From contig CM049310.1 of assembly GCA_026874595.1 (NCBI GenBank), positions 25,405,058-25,469,057 on the forward strand: a DNA stretch of 64,000 nucleotides. The letters are read 5' to 3'. Position numbers and translations under genes: made by a program. This document shows positions 47,001 to 62,000 of this stretch, one piece after another. Below the pieces are notes generated by a model that saw nothing but the letters and a program-made list of their open reading frames with translations, made no database searches and was not told where the DNA came from. This DNA is from Sipunculus nudus. Its lineage: Eukaryota; Annelida; Sipuncula; Golfingiida; Sipunculidae. How positions within the stretch are numbered: position 1 is the first letter of the stretch; the number at the start of each line of letters is the position of its first letter.

Positions 47001-50000
47001 TCCTGCTGATGGTAAACAGAGAAGGAAAATGACTAGTTGGAAGACCCCTGAATGACTGATGGTCAGTATGGACTGGGGAGTATAGACAGAAATCTCCAAC
47101 CTCTACCAAGTAAGATGGTGTAAGAAGGTTTATGCAGAACCTGAATAACCCAAGGGTCATTGGGCCACAGAAATGGCTCACCAGTATGGTATAATGTATG
47201 ATAATATCTACAGACCAATCATATAATGATACTGATTTGAACAAGCCGGTTCAGTGACAAAGTGTGTGGGTACAGCCACTGTGAGTGAGATGCTAAATCA
47301 ATTTGATATACTGAATATTTAGGTGTTTCACACGCCCAAGTGCTCCTCCATCATTCTGTCCACCGCCCTAACAGAAGGAACATTTACAGGGCCTAGTAAC
47401 AGATCTGTTGGCACTAGTTACCACCAACATGTCAGTTTGGTGAGAAAGCTGTTTCCTGCATCACATCCATATTTAACACTCACAAGCGGGGCTAATGCAT
47501 GATGCATGTGTATGCAACAGGAAAGCAGGCAGCCGTTCTGCCAGACTCTTAGAGCAGGCCATCACCAAGAGGAACTGTGACACCACTGTCGTTTACGCCA
47601 AAACGTTACTGAAAGTGTCTTTCTGTATTGATTTTCAGGAACCCGAGGCTCTAAGGACCGAGAAAAAGTGTGACTGAGCCAAGCAGGGAGTGAGAGACTG
47701 TACCAGTATCACACACCAGGTGTCCCCACCACCTTAATAATTTAACGACTCAGTGGTCATGGTCAACATTACATAATTATTACTGTACTCATTCCATTTT
47801 CATACAAAAAGTTAACTCTACACAACAGAATTTTTAAGTTAAACCAATAATATATATGTAAATGAGTGGTTATACCCTGATTGACAAGACACCACCCAGC
47901 CTGCAAGACCACTAAACAACGACAAACTTCCTGGTTATGACTGTCTAGGTTGTAATTAATTTTATATTCATCCTAAAATGTATCACATGACTACCCTGCA
48001 AATATGACTATTCTGGTGGACCAGTGAAGGTTCTGACAGCAGGGTTTAACTGTTACACAAAAGCATACATACAAATCTTTTGATTTTTTTATTCCATCGT
48101 CCTTATCACATCCTTTCTTACTGGCCAATCAGCTGTACATATATTGTGGCAACAGCATGCTTAGCATTTTGTGCTGTGTATACATAAAAAGAGCAGTAAA
48201 CTACAGAAGTTTGACACAGTCACAGTATCGTTTCTTATGTAGACGTTTTTCTCTATGCAGAACATGATTATTTGGCCATGTCAAAAGATGTAATGGAAAC
48301 TGCTGCGTGCCAAGCCACAGCCATTATCCTCTTATTAGTTATTCAGTCTAACAAAACATGCTTTCAGCCCAAAAACATCTACAACTCCATGAGATATATG
48401 AAGACTGATTGCTATAACACTGTATTTGAGGGAAAATGTAGCCATTTTCAGCATTCCCAAGCACAAAACCAAAACAGCTGCCATGATTTAAACTTGGGTT
48501 TAGTAATTACGGCTGTCTGCAATAACACATCCATCTGTATAGGCCATACACTACAGGCCTGGTATAATCAGTGGGAGGAGTCCTCTCGGGGTATATATAG
48601 CTGATTAAAACCCCAGGGAAATTGCGCTGGACTCTGAGGGTAATCTACCAGAAGAAAAAAATGGTCTATGGTTTTCTATCATACATGGGCCAGTGGATTC
48701 TGCGGGTGCCAAGTTCAACAGCCTCCCCTGTGATTGCCACGGTAACATCATGCATCTCATACCTCTGGACCAGACATCTGATATTAGGAGTGAAAGTTTT
48801 GTTTACAGAGTACACGGACCTGTATCAATAATAACATGTTTTCAGATCAGCTTTATCATCTCAAAATATCATTACGGCTGCATGAGGCAATTTTTATTTA
48901 TATTAAAGGCCTGTGATAAAAAAACAACATTTGCAGTATTATTTGAGAGTTCATATGTTTTTCAATTATGGTTGATGTGATTCAGAAACACATATCTCTT
49001 TCACTGAATTTTGAATGAAACAGTGAGCTGGAATGTGAGAAAAGTACACTTATAAGTAGGCTTATAATGGAATCTGAAATTGAACAGTGTACTAGGTGTA
49101 GAATTCACATCAAATCTGGAGATAAACAGAGAGTGCCCACAAACCTAACCAGCTGAAGACCAATAATATACATATACCATGTAAAGATGAAACAGATGTG
49201 AGAATCATAAGACATCATGCTGCATATGATACGTTAATTAAACATAAAAACTGAACATTTGAGAAGACTCTGACAATCATCTAAGTGTGACCAAAACCTA
49301 ATTAAATGATGAAACCCATGAGATGTACCTGCCAGGTTAACAAGAAGAGCATCTGAGAAACAGATTTTGAGTTATTGTGCTGCATATTAGAACTTAATAT
49401 ATATGAACAGACATACAGATGGAGCTAATTAAATACTACCTCTCATTCCACTACTGTGGGGGATAATGGATGATAACATGTATTTAAAAGTGGGTATATA
49501 CATGCCATTTTGAAAAGAACATCAACGATGCCTAGCTGCTGGTCATGAAAGGAAGCAACTGTTGATTAACTACTCACTGGTAAAATTGTTATAGCTCAGA
49601 AGAAAAATTTTTTTTTTTTTAATATTTTTTTGGTGGAGGTAGCCGCCTCCATTTTTAATGCTTACTTAACTACATATATGTACATCAGCAGAATTCCATT
49701 CCGGTTTTGGACTATGTGACAGGACAGTATCACACGCTTCCTCTCATTTTTTTATATCCTGGCATTAACCAGGCCAATGACTACTGCACCAGCGGGCCAC
49801 AGGTGTTAAATCGTCCCCATTGCTGGGTCATACCACCGAGGAGCCCCGGAAAGGTGCACTCGTTTGTGAGTGAAAAACAGCCATTCGGCACAGCTTTCCC
49901 ATTAAGCCTGCAGAGCGCTCACCTTGGGTGGGGGCTGACCGTGAAAAATCTCACCGCCTCGGCTGAGATTCGAACTCGCGATCTCCCGGCTTTGAGTCGT

Positions 50001-53000
50001 GCGCTCTACCCCTGAGCCACAGAAGCCGGTCCGAAGATAAATCTGATAACTCTCTTGAATAGAGACAGACAACTGCCATGGACTAGGCTCATATCTGTTG
50101 GGAGGTACAGGGAAGCTTGCACCCAATGGAGAAGAAATGCAGAGATAAAACCACCATGAGATAACACATTGTCCTTGAAAGCAACAAAACAGCAGAGTTG
50201 TCACTAGTGTTTTCATATGAACACATAAATATTTCATATATCTGATGAAAACAAATAAGTAATTTACATATGTATTTTTATACAAAATATTGGAGAGTTA
50301 CTTATCCATAAACATTTGATGAAAAGTTCCCGAGAATACCTGCAAGTTGAACATACGTAGACAACATATATGCATGAAGATCACATCTAATATTATCTAT
50401 ATGGCTCAACCATACAGAAAACTGTACACAGAAGTGACAGCCAATGAGATGCATCTTACAAAACAAGAATGACACCTATGACCTTCCTCCTGAAGGCTTA
50501 AGTACCAGTTTGTAGCCCAATGATGGCCTGATACAGGGATAACTTGGTTTAACCCTACAAGAGTGAGTGGACAACCCCAATGGATAGGTAACAAATTAAA
50601 CTTAGCCACAGCACCGAGACCACTTCCCTCTTGAGATTAGATTACGACGGATAACTAAAATTGAACCATGGGAAGCATGGTGCAAAATCAGATTTGTTCT
50701 GGCTTGGAGGAAAATTGAAACAGCCATGATTTCATTTGAATGCCACACAAAAGCTCTCTTTTTTTCTCCTTGTCTTTCTTTAATCTCACCAGTGATAAGG
50801 TTATACATTATCCAACAGGACACAGAATAAAGAACAATTCCTGCATATTCTTTTGGTGGCAAAATGAAAAAGGATCTCTGCCCTGAGCTGCAAAGTATGA
50901 TCAGGCAACCGTGGTTTGAAATTGTTACTTCTTCTTGGCCTCTACTACAAGTTCTTCACAACCCGTGCTTTTACAAATCATAACAACCTTTTTCTCCAAT
51001 AAAAACCACATTGCTGATGCAGTAAGAACAGGTAAATGAACCAACAATCCAATTTCAAGTAAATAAGACCACAGAGGTCCAACTGACAAAGGGAAGAATG
51101 GATCAGGGTTTCACTGTCATTGTGAACTTAACTGATCCAAGGCCATAAAAAACTTCTCTGATCTGTGCAAATGTGCAAATGACAAAGGCTGGAGATATTA
51201 CATCTTTATGAATAGAATAGTAACCTGTCATACCTTCAACTGGTACACAAAGGCTCTGAATACTGCATTGAGACTGAAGAAAGGATTCTGAGAAAAAAGC
51301 ATATGAGAATTTATTAAACACCATTAAAATGTCTCCAGAAAAGGCAGTAAATGACAGGTCTTAACAATCCCTGAACCCAAGCTTGTTTAATTTTTAGAGC
51401 TGTGCAATGTTCAAATCATTCAATAATGATAAATAAACTGTCATAAGAAATTATCCAATCAATGTAAATTATCACATACTAAGTGCTACATAAGGCACAG
51501 TTTTCAAAGGAGTTAATAAAAATATTAGAACAGTACTCAGAAAGCTTATACCTCCTCCAATACAAAAAAGTGACAACCAGACAGCACTCAGAGTGCATAC
51601 ACCCCAACCAATACTGAAAGTGACAAAAGAGACAACACTCAGAGAGCATACACCCCCAAAAATTCTGAAAGTGACAACCAAACAACATTAAATTGGCATA
51701 CACCCCCACCAATACTGAAATGGACATCCAGACAACACTCTGAAAGCATACACCCCAATCAATACTGAAAGTGACAAAAAGACAACACTCTGAGAGTATA
51801 CACTCCCACTAATACTGAAAGTGACAAACAGACAACATTAAATGGGCATACACCCCCACCAATACTGAAAGTGACATCCAGACAACACTCTGAAAGCATA
51901 CACCCCAATCAATACTGAAAGTGACAAAAAGACAACACTCTGAGAGTATACACTCCCACTAATACTGAAAGTGACAAAGAGACAACACTCTGACAGCATA
52001 CACCCCCACCAATACTGAAAGTGACAAAAAGACTACACTCAGAGAGCATATACCCACACCAATGCCGAAAGTGACAAACAGACAATACTCAAAGAGCATA
52101 CATACAAATACTGACTCAATAGAAAAGGATGTAAGAAGACATACAACAACAAATGTAAAATTTTAGTTCTGTGGTTAAAGAACTGTCTAGACAAAATGAT
52201 TAGAATTAAGCATCAAGACTGTAACACTGAAAACTTAAAATATCTTTAGCTAAAGGAGACAAAACAATACTCAAGAGAAGAGCCAAGGATGCTTAGTTTT
52301 TGTGTGACTCATGTTGAGACATGTACATTCTAGACATGTACATTCTAGTCACATTCTATTCACATACCCTGCATCCCCTTAGGGGTTATCTGTTATCTGT
52401 GTGTGAATTCGGTAAAAGGACAGGTATCCAAGGTTTTTTAGATATACAAGACCAGACACTTAGAATCAGCTGCAATTCTTGGCACACCCCTCAAGAGACC
52501 CTTTGCTGTTATCAGAAAAAATCGACAGGACATGATACCAGGGCCAAATCAGTCTAGACTGTGAATACAACCATTGAACCATAATGATAAATGCTCACCA
52601 GGGGTCACTACTCAATTGTAAGAAGAGACCAGTCTAGACACCATATAAGGACAGAGCCAAGTTCATCATATAAGAGCAGCAGGAAGGCCATGTAGGAGGG
52701 GTCTTGGCAGGATTGATTCCTGCAAAGTAAAGGATGGCAGCCAATTTCATTTGCTTAAGAGTCTGCATAAGAAGCAGCCCATTCATCTTTCTGCCAGGGG
52801 CAATTCACCTTTTTGCCTATGCTGTCAAATTCTGTTCGGCAAATTCTCAGCCAAGTGATCCAATCAGAGGTGGAGGAGATGAACACTGATGGTACGACGG
52901 TGGCCACATGGGGTCTCAGATGTTACCACAACCCAACAAGCCAGTTTCTTGCTGTGGCTGTCACCAGGAATTAAATTTCCAGGCCATTATGATCTGCCGA

Positions 53001-56000
53001 TGCATGGTGCTGCTGTAATCAAGTTCTGGTGCTGATTCGGCAGTTTGTGATTTATCGCACACTGGGTAATTTCCAAAATGTTCTCGCCAAAATATCTAAA
53101 ACAACTAATCAATGTAGACCTCACCAGAATCCATCACCCACATGGAAAACAAGTGACACATGCTAATGATGGTCATTAGTACGTGTGGCTCAGCAAGGGA
53201 GCCCTCTCCATCCCGATACCCTTCTACATCATCAGCCTCCGCATCACCCACCACCGGTATGATGGAGGGGGAAAAATCACCATCCTGCTTGCTGCAGCAA
53301 CCGACAAAAGTGATGCATTGGAATTCTATCCATTAAAAATTTGCATGTCCATTAAGTGCTCCTGTATACCCATTAGGGAGCGGTTGTATTCTAGTGGGTT
53401 TTTTTTTTTTAATTTTTTTTACTCATAACATGTATAAAAGTATCAAGAGACAGATACAAACTAGAATTTCTTGGCACTGCAGGTACTATAGTATCCACAG
53501 ACAATTAATCCCCCCCCCCCACCTTTAAAAATAGGCCCCCATCCTCCCATCTTCAGCAGTATAATTATACTGACACTTGGCAAGTGACCATGGTTTCTTC
53601 ATTCATCAACATGAGAAACAATATTTTTCACCAAATATTGGCATATTCAAGGTCAAGGACACTCTCACAAAGCTATCTAAGACAGATAAACATGCCAAAA
53701 TTTCAGGCTGATACATCCATCCACTCGTCAGATATGAGCTATTTTTACCCAAAGCAAAAAGATGGATGGACACCACCCAAAGACAACTGCAGATGGAGCC
53801 ACCAGTCTTGAGTACAAGATGTAGGAGTCCAAGATCTATGGATATGCACATTCAATCACTTATCAGAAAAGGGCATTAATTTATTCTACAACTAGATGTG
53901 TTGGAACGACACAAATGCCCCCGCCTGGAGCAAATTAGAAATATTTGCAAAAGTTTGTAAAATTTACTATGTTCAGGAGCTGTCATACAGTCAAAAGTAC
54001 GTAAACTGGGACAAAATGCGAACTCCATCTGTAAGTGGTCATTATGCACCCACACACCAAAAATTAGGACAGTATCTGCAAGCATTGCGAAAAAAGTCTG
54101 TACATGTGCATTTATCATGAAAATTTCAATTTTTCATGAAATTTTCTATGTTCAGGAGCCGTCATACGGCCAAAAATAGGTCAACGTGACAAAACACGAA
54201 CTTGATCTGTAAGTGGTCATTATGCCCCCACACACAAAAAAATTAGGCCAGTATCTGCAAGCACTGCGAAAAAAGTCTGTACATTTGCATTTATTATGAA
54301 AATTTCAATTTTTCATGAAATTTTCTATGTTCAGGAGCCATCATATGGTCAAAAGTTAGTCAACCAGGACAAAACACGAACTCGATCTGTAACTGGTCAT
54401 TATCTGCCCACACACCAAAATTCAGGCCAATATCTGCAGGCATTGCGAAAAAAAAATCCTGTACAACTGTTTCATTTCAGAAGGACGGAAAGATAGACAT
54501 GGGTAAAACTATATGCCCCGGCCACTTTGTGGCGGGGGCATAAAAACAGGAAGGTAGGTGGCACCACTCCTGGGATATGAGCAATTTTCACCTAAAGCAA
54601 ATGCACGGATGGATGCTACATGAAAACATTTGTAAATGGCGCCATGAGTCTTTAATACGAGATGGAGGTATCTAAGATCTATGGACATGCTCAATTTTAG
54701 GCCAACACGGTGAATCACTCCTGAGAAAAGGTTAGGTATGTGATGCCACCTGCCTGGTTGACAAGATGGATGTACATACCAAAATTCAGACGAACACTTT
54801 GAACGACTCCTGAGATATGAGCAATTTTCATCTATAGCAAACATACAGATGGACGCCATACAAAAATTACAGATGGCACCACCAGTCTTGAATATGAGAT
54901 GGAGGTATCCAAGATCTTTGGACAAGCACAATTCAGGCCAATACAGCAAATCATTCCTATGAAAAGCGCATTAATTTATACTATGAAAACCGAGAAGTAG
55001 CTGGCGCCATCTGTATGTATTATGGAAAAAGTCCTCAAGATAGATGTACATGCCAAATTTCTTACCAATACATTGTACCACTCCTGATATGAGCAATTTT
55101 CACTTAAGGCAAAAGTACTGATGGATGCCACACAAAAACGATTGCAGATGGCACTACCAGTCTTAAATAAAAGATGGAGGTACCAAGATCAATGGACATG
55201 CAAAATTTCAGCCCGATCTATCCCTTATTTTTTACTTATTATGCTCACAGTACTGTCAATCTATCAAAGATTTCTTGAGATGTTTAAGAATTTGTGTTAT
55301 TATCCCCCTAAATGGATCTAATTAAAGTTCAAGGTCACTGTCCTAGTGAAGGTCATTACCCCATTTAAAACAGGCTTCGTCTTCTTACCAATATCTATGC
55401 ACATGTCAAGTTTGGTAAAGATCTGTGAAACATTTTTTGAGTTATCTCGCCTGAAATAAATCTAGGTGGCACGACCATGCCTTAACTATTGTATCCAAAC
55501 TTTTTCTGGGGATATAATTAACTGGAAATAAAAGAACACTAAAGCATTTTAATTCATATAAAAGAAAGTAACTCCTACACTTGTGATATTGATTATACCT
55601 CCATCTTTTATCAATGATTACTTCCCTCCACCATACAAGAGTGATAAGGATGGATGAGACTCCTTGATTGACATGTGGTGTAACCTTTATTCCAGTAATA
55701 GGATTTCAAAGGATACCCATGGACCAATCAGTGAGGGTTATTAAACAATATATTGCAAGTGGAAACAACATTACACTTACTAATGCAAAATTTCAAGTAT
55801 TAAAACTTAATGTTTATAATTACTTAAGGTTTTAACTTTAATCTGACAAAAATTATGAATTTGCACAAACAAATGTTTACATCATAAACATCCATTATGA
55901 AAAAAATGTAACCAGATCAGGTAATTACAAATACCTGTATTATTTGGTTTGGAATCAAGTTTACTTAGTCTTCTACTGATTAATAACCTGATATAAACTC

Positions 56001-59000
56001 ATTAAAAGAAAACTTTTGTTATCTGAAATAGAGCTTATATTCTCAAAGCAATGAGATCAAATTTTGGAATTTAACTTGAAAACCTATGGCAACATACTAT
56101 AAACTGTTCATAGTTAACTCTCTCTGACAATGTTATTGAGACTTGACAGATTTCTGGGGTCATCTGGATCATACAATCAACCATGATGTCATAATCACAG
56201 ACACAAGTCACGCAGCCAGAAAGCCAGCAGTATGATACATGATCACACAAAAACACGCACAAAACATATCATCATATGCTGAACCATGGTGTGGAGACAA
56301 GGCCAGACTACTCTACCTGCTCTGTCAGTCTGATGAACTCTTATCCCTACTCATCCATTGATACGCTCTTTACACAGCGCTTTAACCATAGGCCAACTAC
56401 CTATATCATAAGCCATGTTTGTTATGACCTTGTATCCTGAATCTCTACAACAGAGTGGAACACTGGTCCAATCAGATGAGACCCTGTGCTGAAAGACAAA
56501 AAGGTTTACCAGCCAAGTGAGGAATACATGAAGCCAATGTTGTTCATTTCGTTTTGAGTGACAGTTCATCAGTCGGCGACTGTTTGAACAGGCCACAGGC
56601 TCAGAGAGAATTGCCCCACACGTGGTTTCTGGGCGGAGCCTGATGCCTGTCAAGTGTTTGTTGACTTGCATTTGGTTGACTGCTGGTCACATCAGCAGTT
56701 TTTCCAGCAGACAGGCCCAGGTGCACCTCCTGGTGTTAAAGTGCATCATAAACTGTCAAAGCAGGCAGCGGGAAAACCAGCAGCTTCTTTAGAAACGCAA
56801 GATTTCTGCTGCCTCGGGAGCGTAATTCATGGATTTCTTGTCAAGTAAATGCTCACTGCCATCATTTGTTAATATGCGTTATTATACCTTGGTTGTTTAT
56901 CTGGTTGGTTGGCTGGTCATTTGAATGTTTTCTTTTGTAGCAACATTACCCAAAACAGGGTAAACAGGTCTGATGAAACTTTGTGAGAGTTCTGGTATCG
57001 GTACCACCCAATCAGGATCTCCTTGATCAATCTTTTATTCATATGGTTCTTTACCATAGCAAGATAAAGCAATATGTTTAGGGCCAGAGTCATTACCTGA
57101 TATTAGGGGTCATATGTTCTGCCAGGCACAGCTGACCTGCAGTGCAACCATCAAGCTGACAAACATTTTCTGGGCTTGAATTCATATAGTTCCTCTGTTT
57201 GTGTAGCACATATGGCATAAAGTTGGATCAGGACCCTGGCAAAGGTATATTTGTGGTCACTGAGTACTTTCTAGTTATATATTTTACAATGATCACCTTA
57301 CAAAGTAAAGGCACTCGTATATGGAGGAGAGGGCCTCTGATTGACCCTATTATGTAGATACCTCCACGGTCTGAATGATTTGTCTAAGAGCTCAGATTAT
57401 TCCACAAGTTGTCGGTTATTTACTTGTACAACAAGGAGAGGGTCTTGGACTGATTGTGTTGATACCACTATGGCCCCTTGAAACAGGAGTTGGATAATGT
57501 TTAATAGTGCTGTATATTTGTTTGTGTGTGTATATGCTCTGCCTTGATTGGTTGACTGCCCTGAGATTGCACTATGCTGTGTGTAAGTGATAGCTTTTCC
57601 CATATTTATAATATTAACCGTGTATTCATAGATATGACCCTATAATGAACTTGTTAATTATGCGGATTCTTACATGTCCAGTTGTGATTTGTCTTCTGTA
57701 ACTAGAGATATTTGAAGATATATTTGGTAACAATGCATGCATTGTAATTTATGTATTCTGTCATACTTTCTTATATTACCAATCTATGTATTCTGTCATA
57801 CTTTGTGTATTATTATATGTTTCTTTATTCTTTTTAGTTTCAAAACATTATGCATTTCATCGTTTTCACCCTGTATGCAACGTGCGTGATAAGCTTGTGT
57901 GTCAACAATAAAGGTGTAATCATCACAACTTGTGTTGATTCATTCGGCATCCACAGTTAGACTTCCACACAGTGTCATATTAACTTAATTTTCACAGGAT
58001 TAGGGTTGGGACGGTTACCGGTATACGGTATTATCACGATATCTGACCGCTACGGTTATCATACCATCAACTTTCCTATTATCGCGATATCATGATATCA
58101 ATTTTTGTTCACGATTTTGGTTCACAAGCAAGCCCTTGAAGTTCAAAATAAATTATTTCAAAGAATCACATTTATTTTCATAAACCACGTGTATTGGAAT
58201 ACACGCGTGTGGGTGGAAGCGTGTGCTTACAGACTTCGGGATTAGTCGGAAATGTCTGGAAGTAGCAGGATGAATCAGAAAGGACAAAAGCTTGAGAATT
58301 CCAGGAGAAAATAACATTATAATGAAAGAGCAATAAATACACACATTTATGCTTTTATTGCATGGAACGAAAATGTCAACATAAAAGTGTCACCACTGAA
58401 TCAAACATTCCATACGGGTTGCATATTATGCCATATAAAATTGAGATGATATATTTAGCCAAGATTCATATGACACGCTCTCCGAAAATTCGCCGGGATT
58501 CTCCGGCTTTTATGTAGCTATAGGAAACTGATGGAAAGTTCTGACAAGCGTGATTCGACGATGGGGGCAGGACCTCCCGCGCCTCAAGCTTGCGCACCTG
58601 CAGGACCTTCATGCAACTTACATCACTTAATGAGTCATTCTGTGGTACTGGCACAAAAGGTATAAATTATATTAATACTTAACCCCTTGTATAAAGTCAA
58701 GACTTTAAAGGTGGTTGTTATAAATATCATTATTGATGGCTTATTAATGCCATTATATATAACTGAAAATATCGCGATATCACGGTATATCGCGATAAAA
58801 TTTGAATAATTATCATGATATCAAAAACCCATACCAACACTACACAGGATTTCACCTTTCCTTTCACAACACACACATGCACTGCAATATGCACAGGATG
58901 GACTTTTGGGTGAGCTTGCTCTGTATGTGTTTGGTGTAGGTGACATAATCAGTCTGATTCTACTCTGTCATGGGGGGGGGGGGGGGGGGGGGGCTTCTAC

Positions 59001-62000
59001 AGTGTACTTTATACTGCACATGTGTTGAATTTTAACGTTTATCTTGAATTCTGCTGATGACAATGACCTGTTCTTCAAAGGTTCTTCAACAAGATTCTTC
59101 TGTGTCTAATTAAGATTAACTTATTGTGCTCTTGAGCCATCTTGGTTTTCTGATCACCAACGAGTCGAGTGTCCCCATATTTTCCTGATAATCAATTAAG
59201 AGGAATTTAAAAACCTGAGCCACAATCAGTTAAGCCCATTACACTTATTAGATAATAATGTTACCCAATACCCTCCAGAAAAGCAAGCATGACCAGCAAT
59301 GTCACCAGCTGTTTTTCTTAAAGGAGACACAAAGAAAGGTAATGATGAATTGTGTAGACCTACAAGGTATCAGTGATTGTCAAGGGGGTAAGAGACCTGT
59401 CAGGCAATGGTAACCATCACTTACTGGCTACTTTCATTAATGGAACTCAAAATCCCATGCCGCTATGGTTTTGGTTGAAAAGTAACTTAAGATGCTGCAA
59501 GAATCTGAATATCTGCAAATAACTAAAGTTGGAGAAAAGTGAAAATAACATCATGAGGAATGCCTCAGGTCTGTTCTGCAGAGAATTAAACATGAGGCGG
59601 GAGTCATGAGGAGCACTGCGGTGATCAAGACAAATTGATGCGGCAAAATAACTTGACCGTGGCGCCTTGTCATCTGTTAGCTTTGACAGCTCCGGATGCC
59701 GCCCGGATCAGACCGGTATGGCCAGATAAATAGAAAGTCTGCTGATTACCAAACTCAGACAGGTGGACGTTTGAAATATCTAGATGTGATAGAGGCAGAG
59801 AGGATGAAGCATTGCTGTTCCTCGAGCGTGATGATGTCACCAATTACCACCATCACCAGGGGCAGGATGCATGTTCTGTCTGCCTGCTTAGTGGACTGTG
59901 ATCAACCCCTCTTACTCAATCACTGTCCCTGGTTCCTTTGCTATTCCACCTTAGCAGCAGCGGCAGTGAACGCAGCCTCCTGCTGACCAAGATCAGAACA
60001 AGCACAGGTGGCAGGTCTGCGCTGGCAGGCTGTCATGGCACTGGCACGGTGCTGTGAAGTTTATTGCATTTTATCTGTGTTGCTGTGTCTGCTATGAGAT
60101 TCTGATGATGTTTATTGGCAGGGACACTGAGGAAGCTGATTACGTTCTCTCCCACCACTGTGTTCCCTGAAGCCCCACACAGATCAATAAACGCACCTCC
60201 TTAATACATATTCACTTAACTACTTGTTAAGAGTTCTTAGAAGCTCTCCTCACAGAACCCAAGGTCCACACCTGCCTCATCTAAACGTGAAGTACGCCAC
60301 ATCTCCACAGCCAGCTCTTTCCCATGTGGGTTACTGTATTACCACTCAACACCTGTTCTATGACATTTAATTAAACTGCTATTTACAAAAATGTCTGTCA
60401 GATGAGTCATCCCCGAGCCCTTCAACTCAATTAGATAACTTAAGGGAGTCTTCATGATTTAAAAACCTATGGCATAATAGCTGAAAACTGAACAGGAAAT
60501 TACAGTCAGTAAGAACTTTAACAAGGAACACTCTAAGGATAAGCTGGGGGACTGGTTCCCTCTACCTCTCACCAGGTGTCACTCCATGCACAAGGAAAGG
60601 TAAATCAAAAATATGATTTGTAGGCATGGTACTCCAGGCTCATTTGGAAAATATTCAGTCAAACTCTAGCTATCAGGGCTCCCGTTTCACATCAGAGGTC
60701 TCATTTATAATGAGATACATTACAACTATAACTATATATAAATTGTCTCCCCAACATTTTTCCCCATTGAAAATTCCCTCTGAGAGCTGACTACTTTCCT
60801 GAACATGTATATCAAGCAATCCCATCCATCACCTAATAAACAGATACACTTTCCCGAGGAAACCCTGAAACATCCTGACTACACTTATCACAAACCTGTC
60901 AAGCTGGATTAGCGGTGTTTGTATTCAGACTAAATCTGTTAATCTGCTATTAAAAAATGTCCATTGACAAACTCCTAATCTCCGAAACAACAGCAAAGCA
61001 GACGATGACATCTAGTGGCAGAACACCAAAACTAATGCAGCATGCTGCAAAATGTGATAAAGCTGTAGCAGGTGAAATAATCAGTTCTATAAAACTGTCC
61101 CAGTTAACAGTTATACCACCATTTCATGACTCTGTGGTTTATTAATCTGTGGTTTATGTGATAAAACAAACTGATTCAAATTAGTAGATCTGATATTCAA
61201 AAGTTGTTTGTTTAATATTTAGAGACACCTTTGGGGTTACACTGAGACAATGAATACAGTGTTGATTTTCTCCATTTCAAGAGTCAATAGTAGGAAGGCA
61301 TCCATAAAAGAAAGGTGAACATAACAGAGGGTTGAACATTAAAGAGAGGCAAATAGAACAAAGAGGTGAACATAATAGAGAGGTGAACATAAAAGAGAGG
61401 TGAAGATAAAAGAAGGGACCATAATAGCAAGGTGAACATTTAACATAGGGGTCCATAATAGTGAGATGAACATAGCAGAGGGTTCCATAATAGTGATGTA
61501 AACACTGCAGAGGATTTCATAATAGTAAGGTAATGTACATAACAGAGGGTTCCATAATAGTGAAGTGAACATAACAGAGGGTTCCATAACAGTGAGGTAA
61601 ACATTGCAGAGGATTTCACAATAGTGAGGTAATGTACAAACAGAGGGTTCCATAATAGTGAGGTGAACATAACAGAAGGTTCCATAATAATAAGGTGAAC
61701 ACAACAGAGGGTTCCGTAATAGTAAGGTGAACATAACAGAGGGTTCCATAATAGTGAGGTGAACATAACAGAGGGTTCTATAATAGTGAGGTGAACATAA
61801 CAGAGGGTTCCATAAAAGTGAGGTGAACATAACAGAGGGTTCCCTAATAGTAAGGTGAACATAACAGAGGGTTCCATAGTAGTGAGATGAACATTACAGA
61901 GTGTTCCATTATAGTGAGATGAACATAACAGAGGGTTCCAAAATAGTGAGGTGAACATGACAGAGGGTTCTGTAATAGTGAGGTGAACATAACAGAGGGT

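Noticed and set aside
48272-48604. A 110-codon plus-strand ORF in the HS2ST intron
   Set aside because: No domain, signal peptide with cleavage context, or family resemblance that I can support.
49954-50030. A functional tRNA
   Set aside because: A and B boxes are present, but the stems do not pair well and the sequence runs into a SINE body with a second genomic relative.
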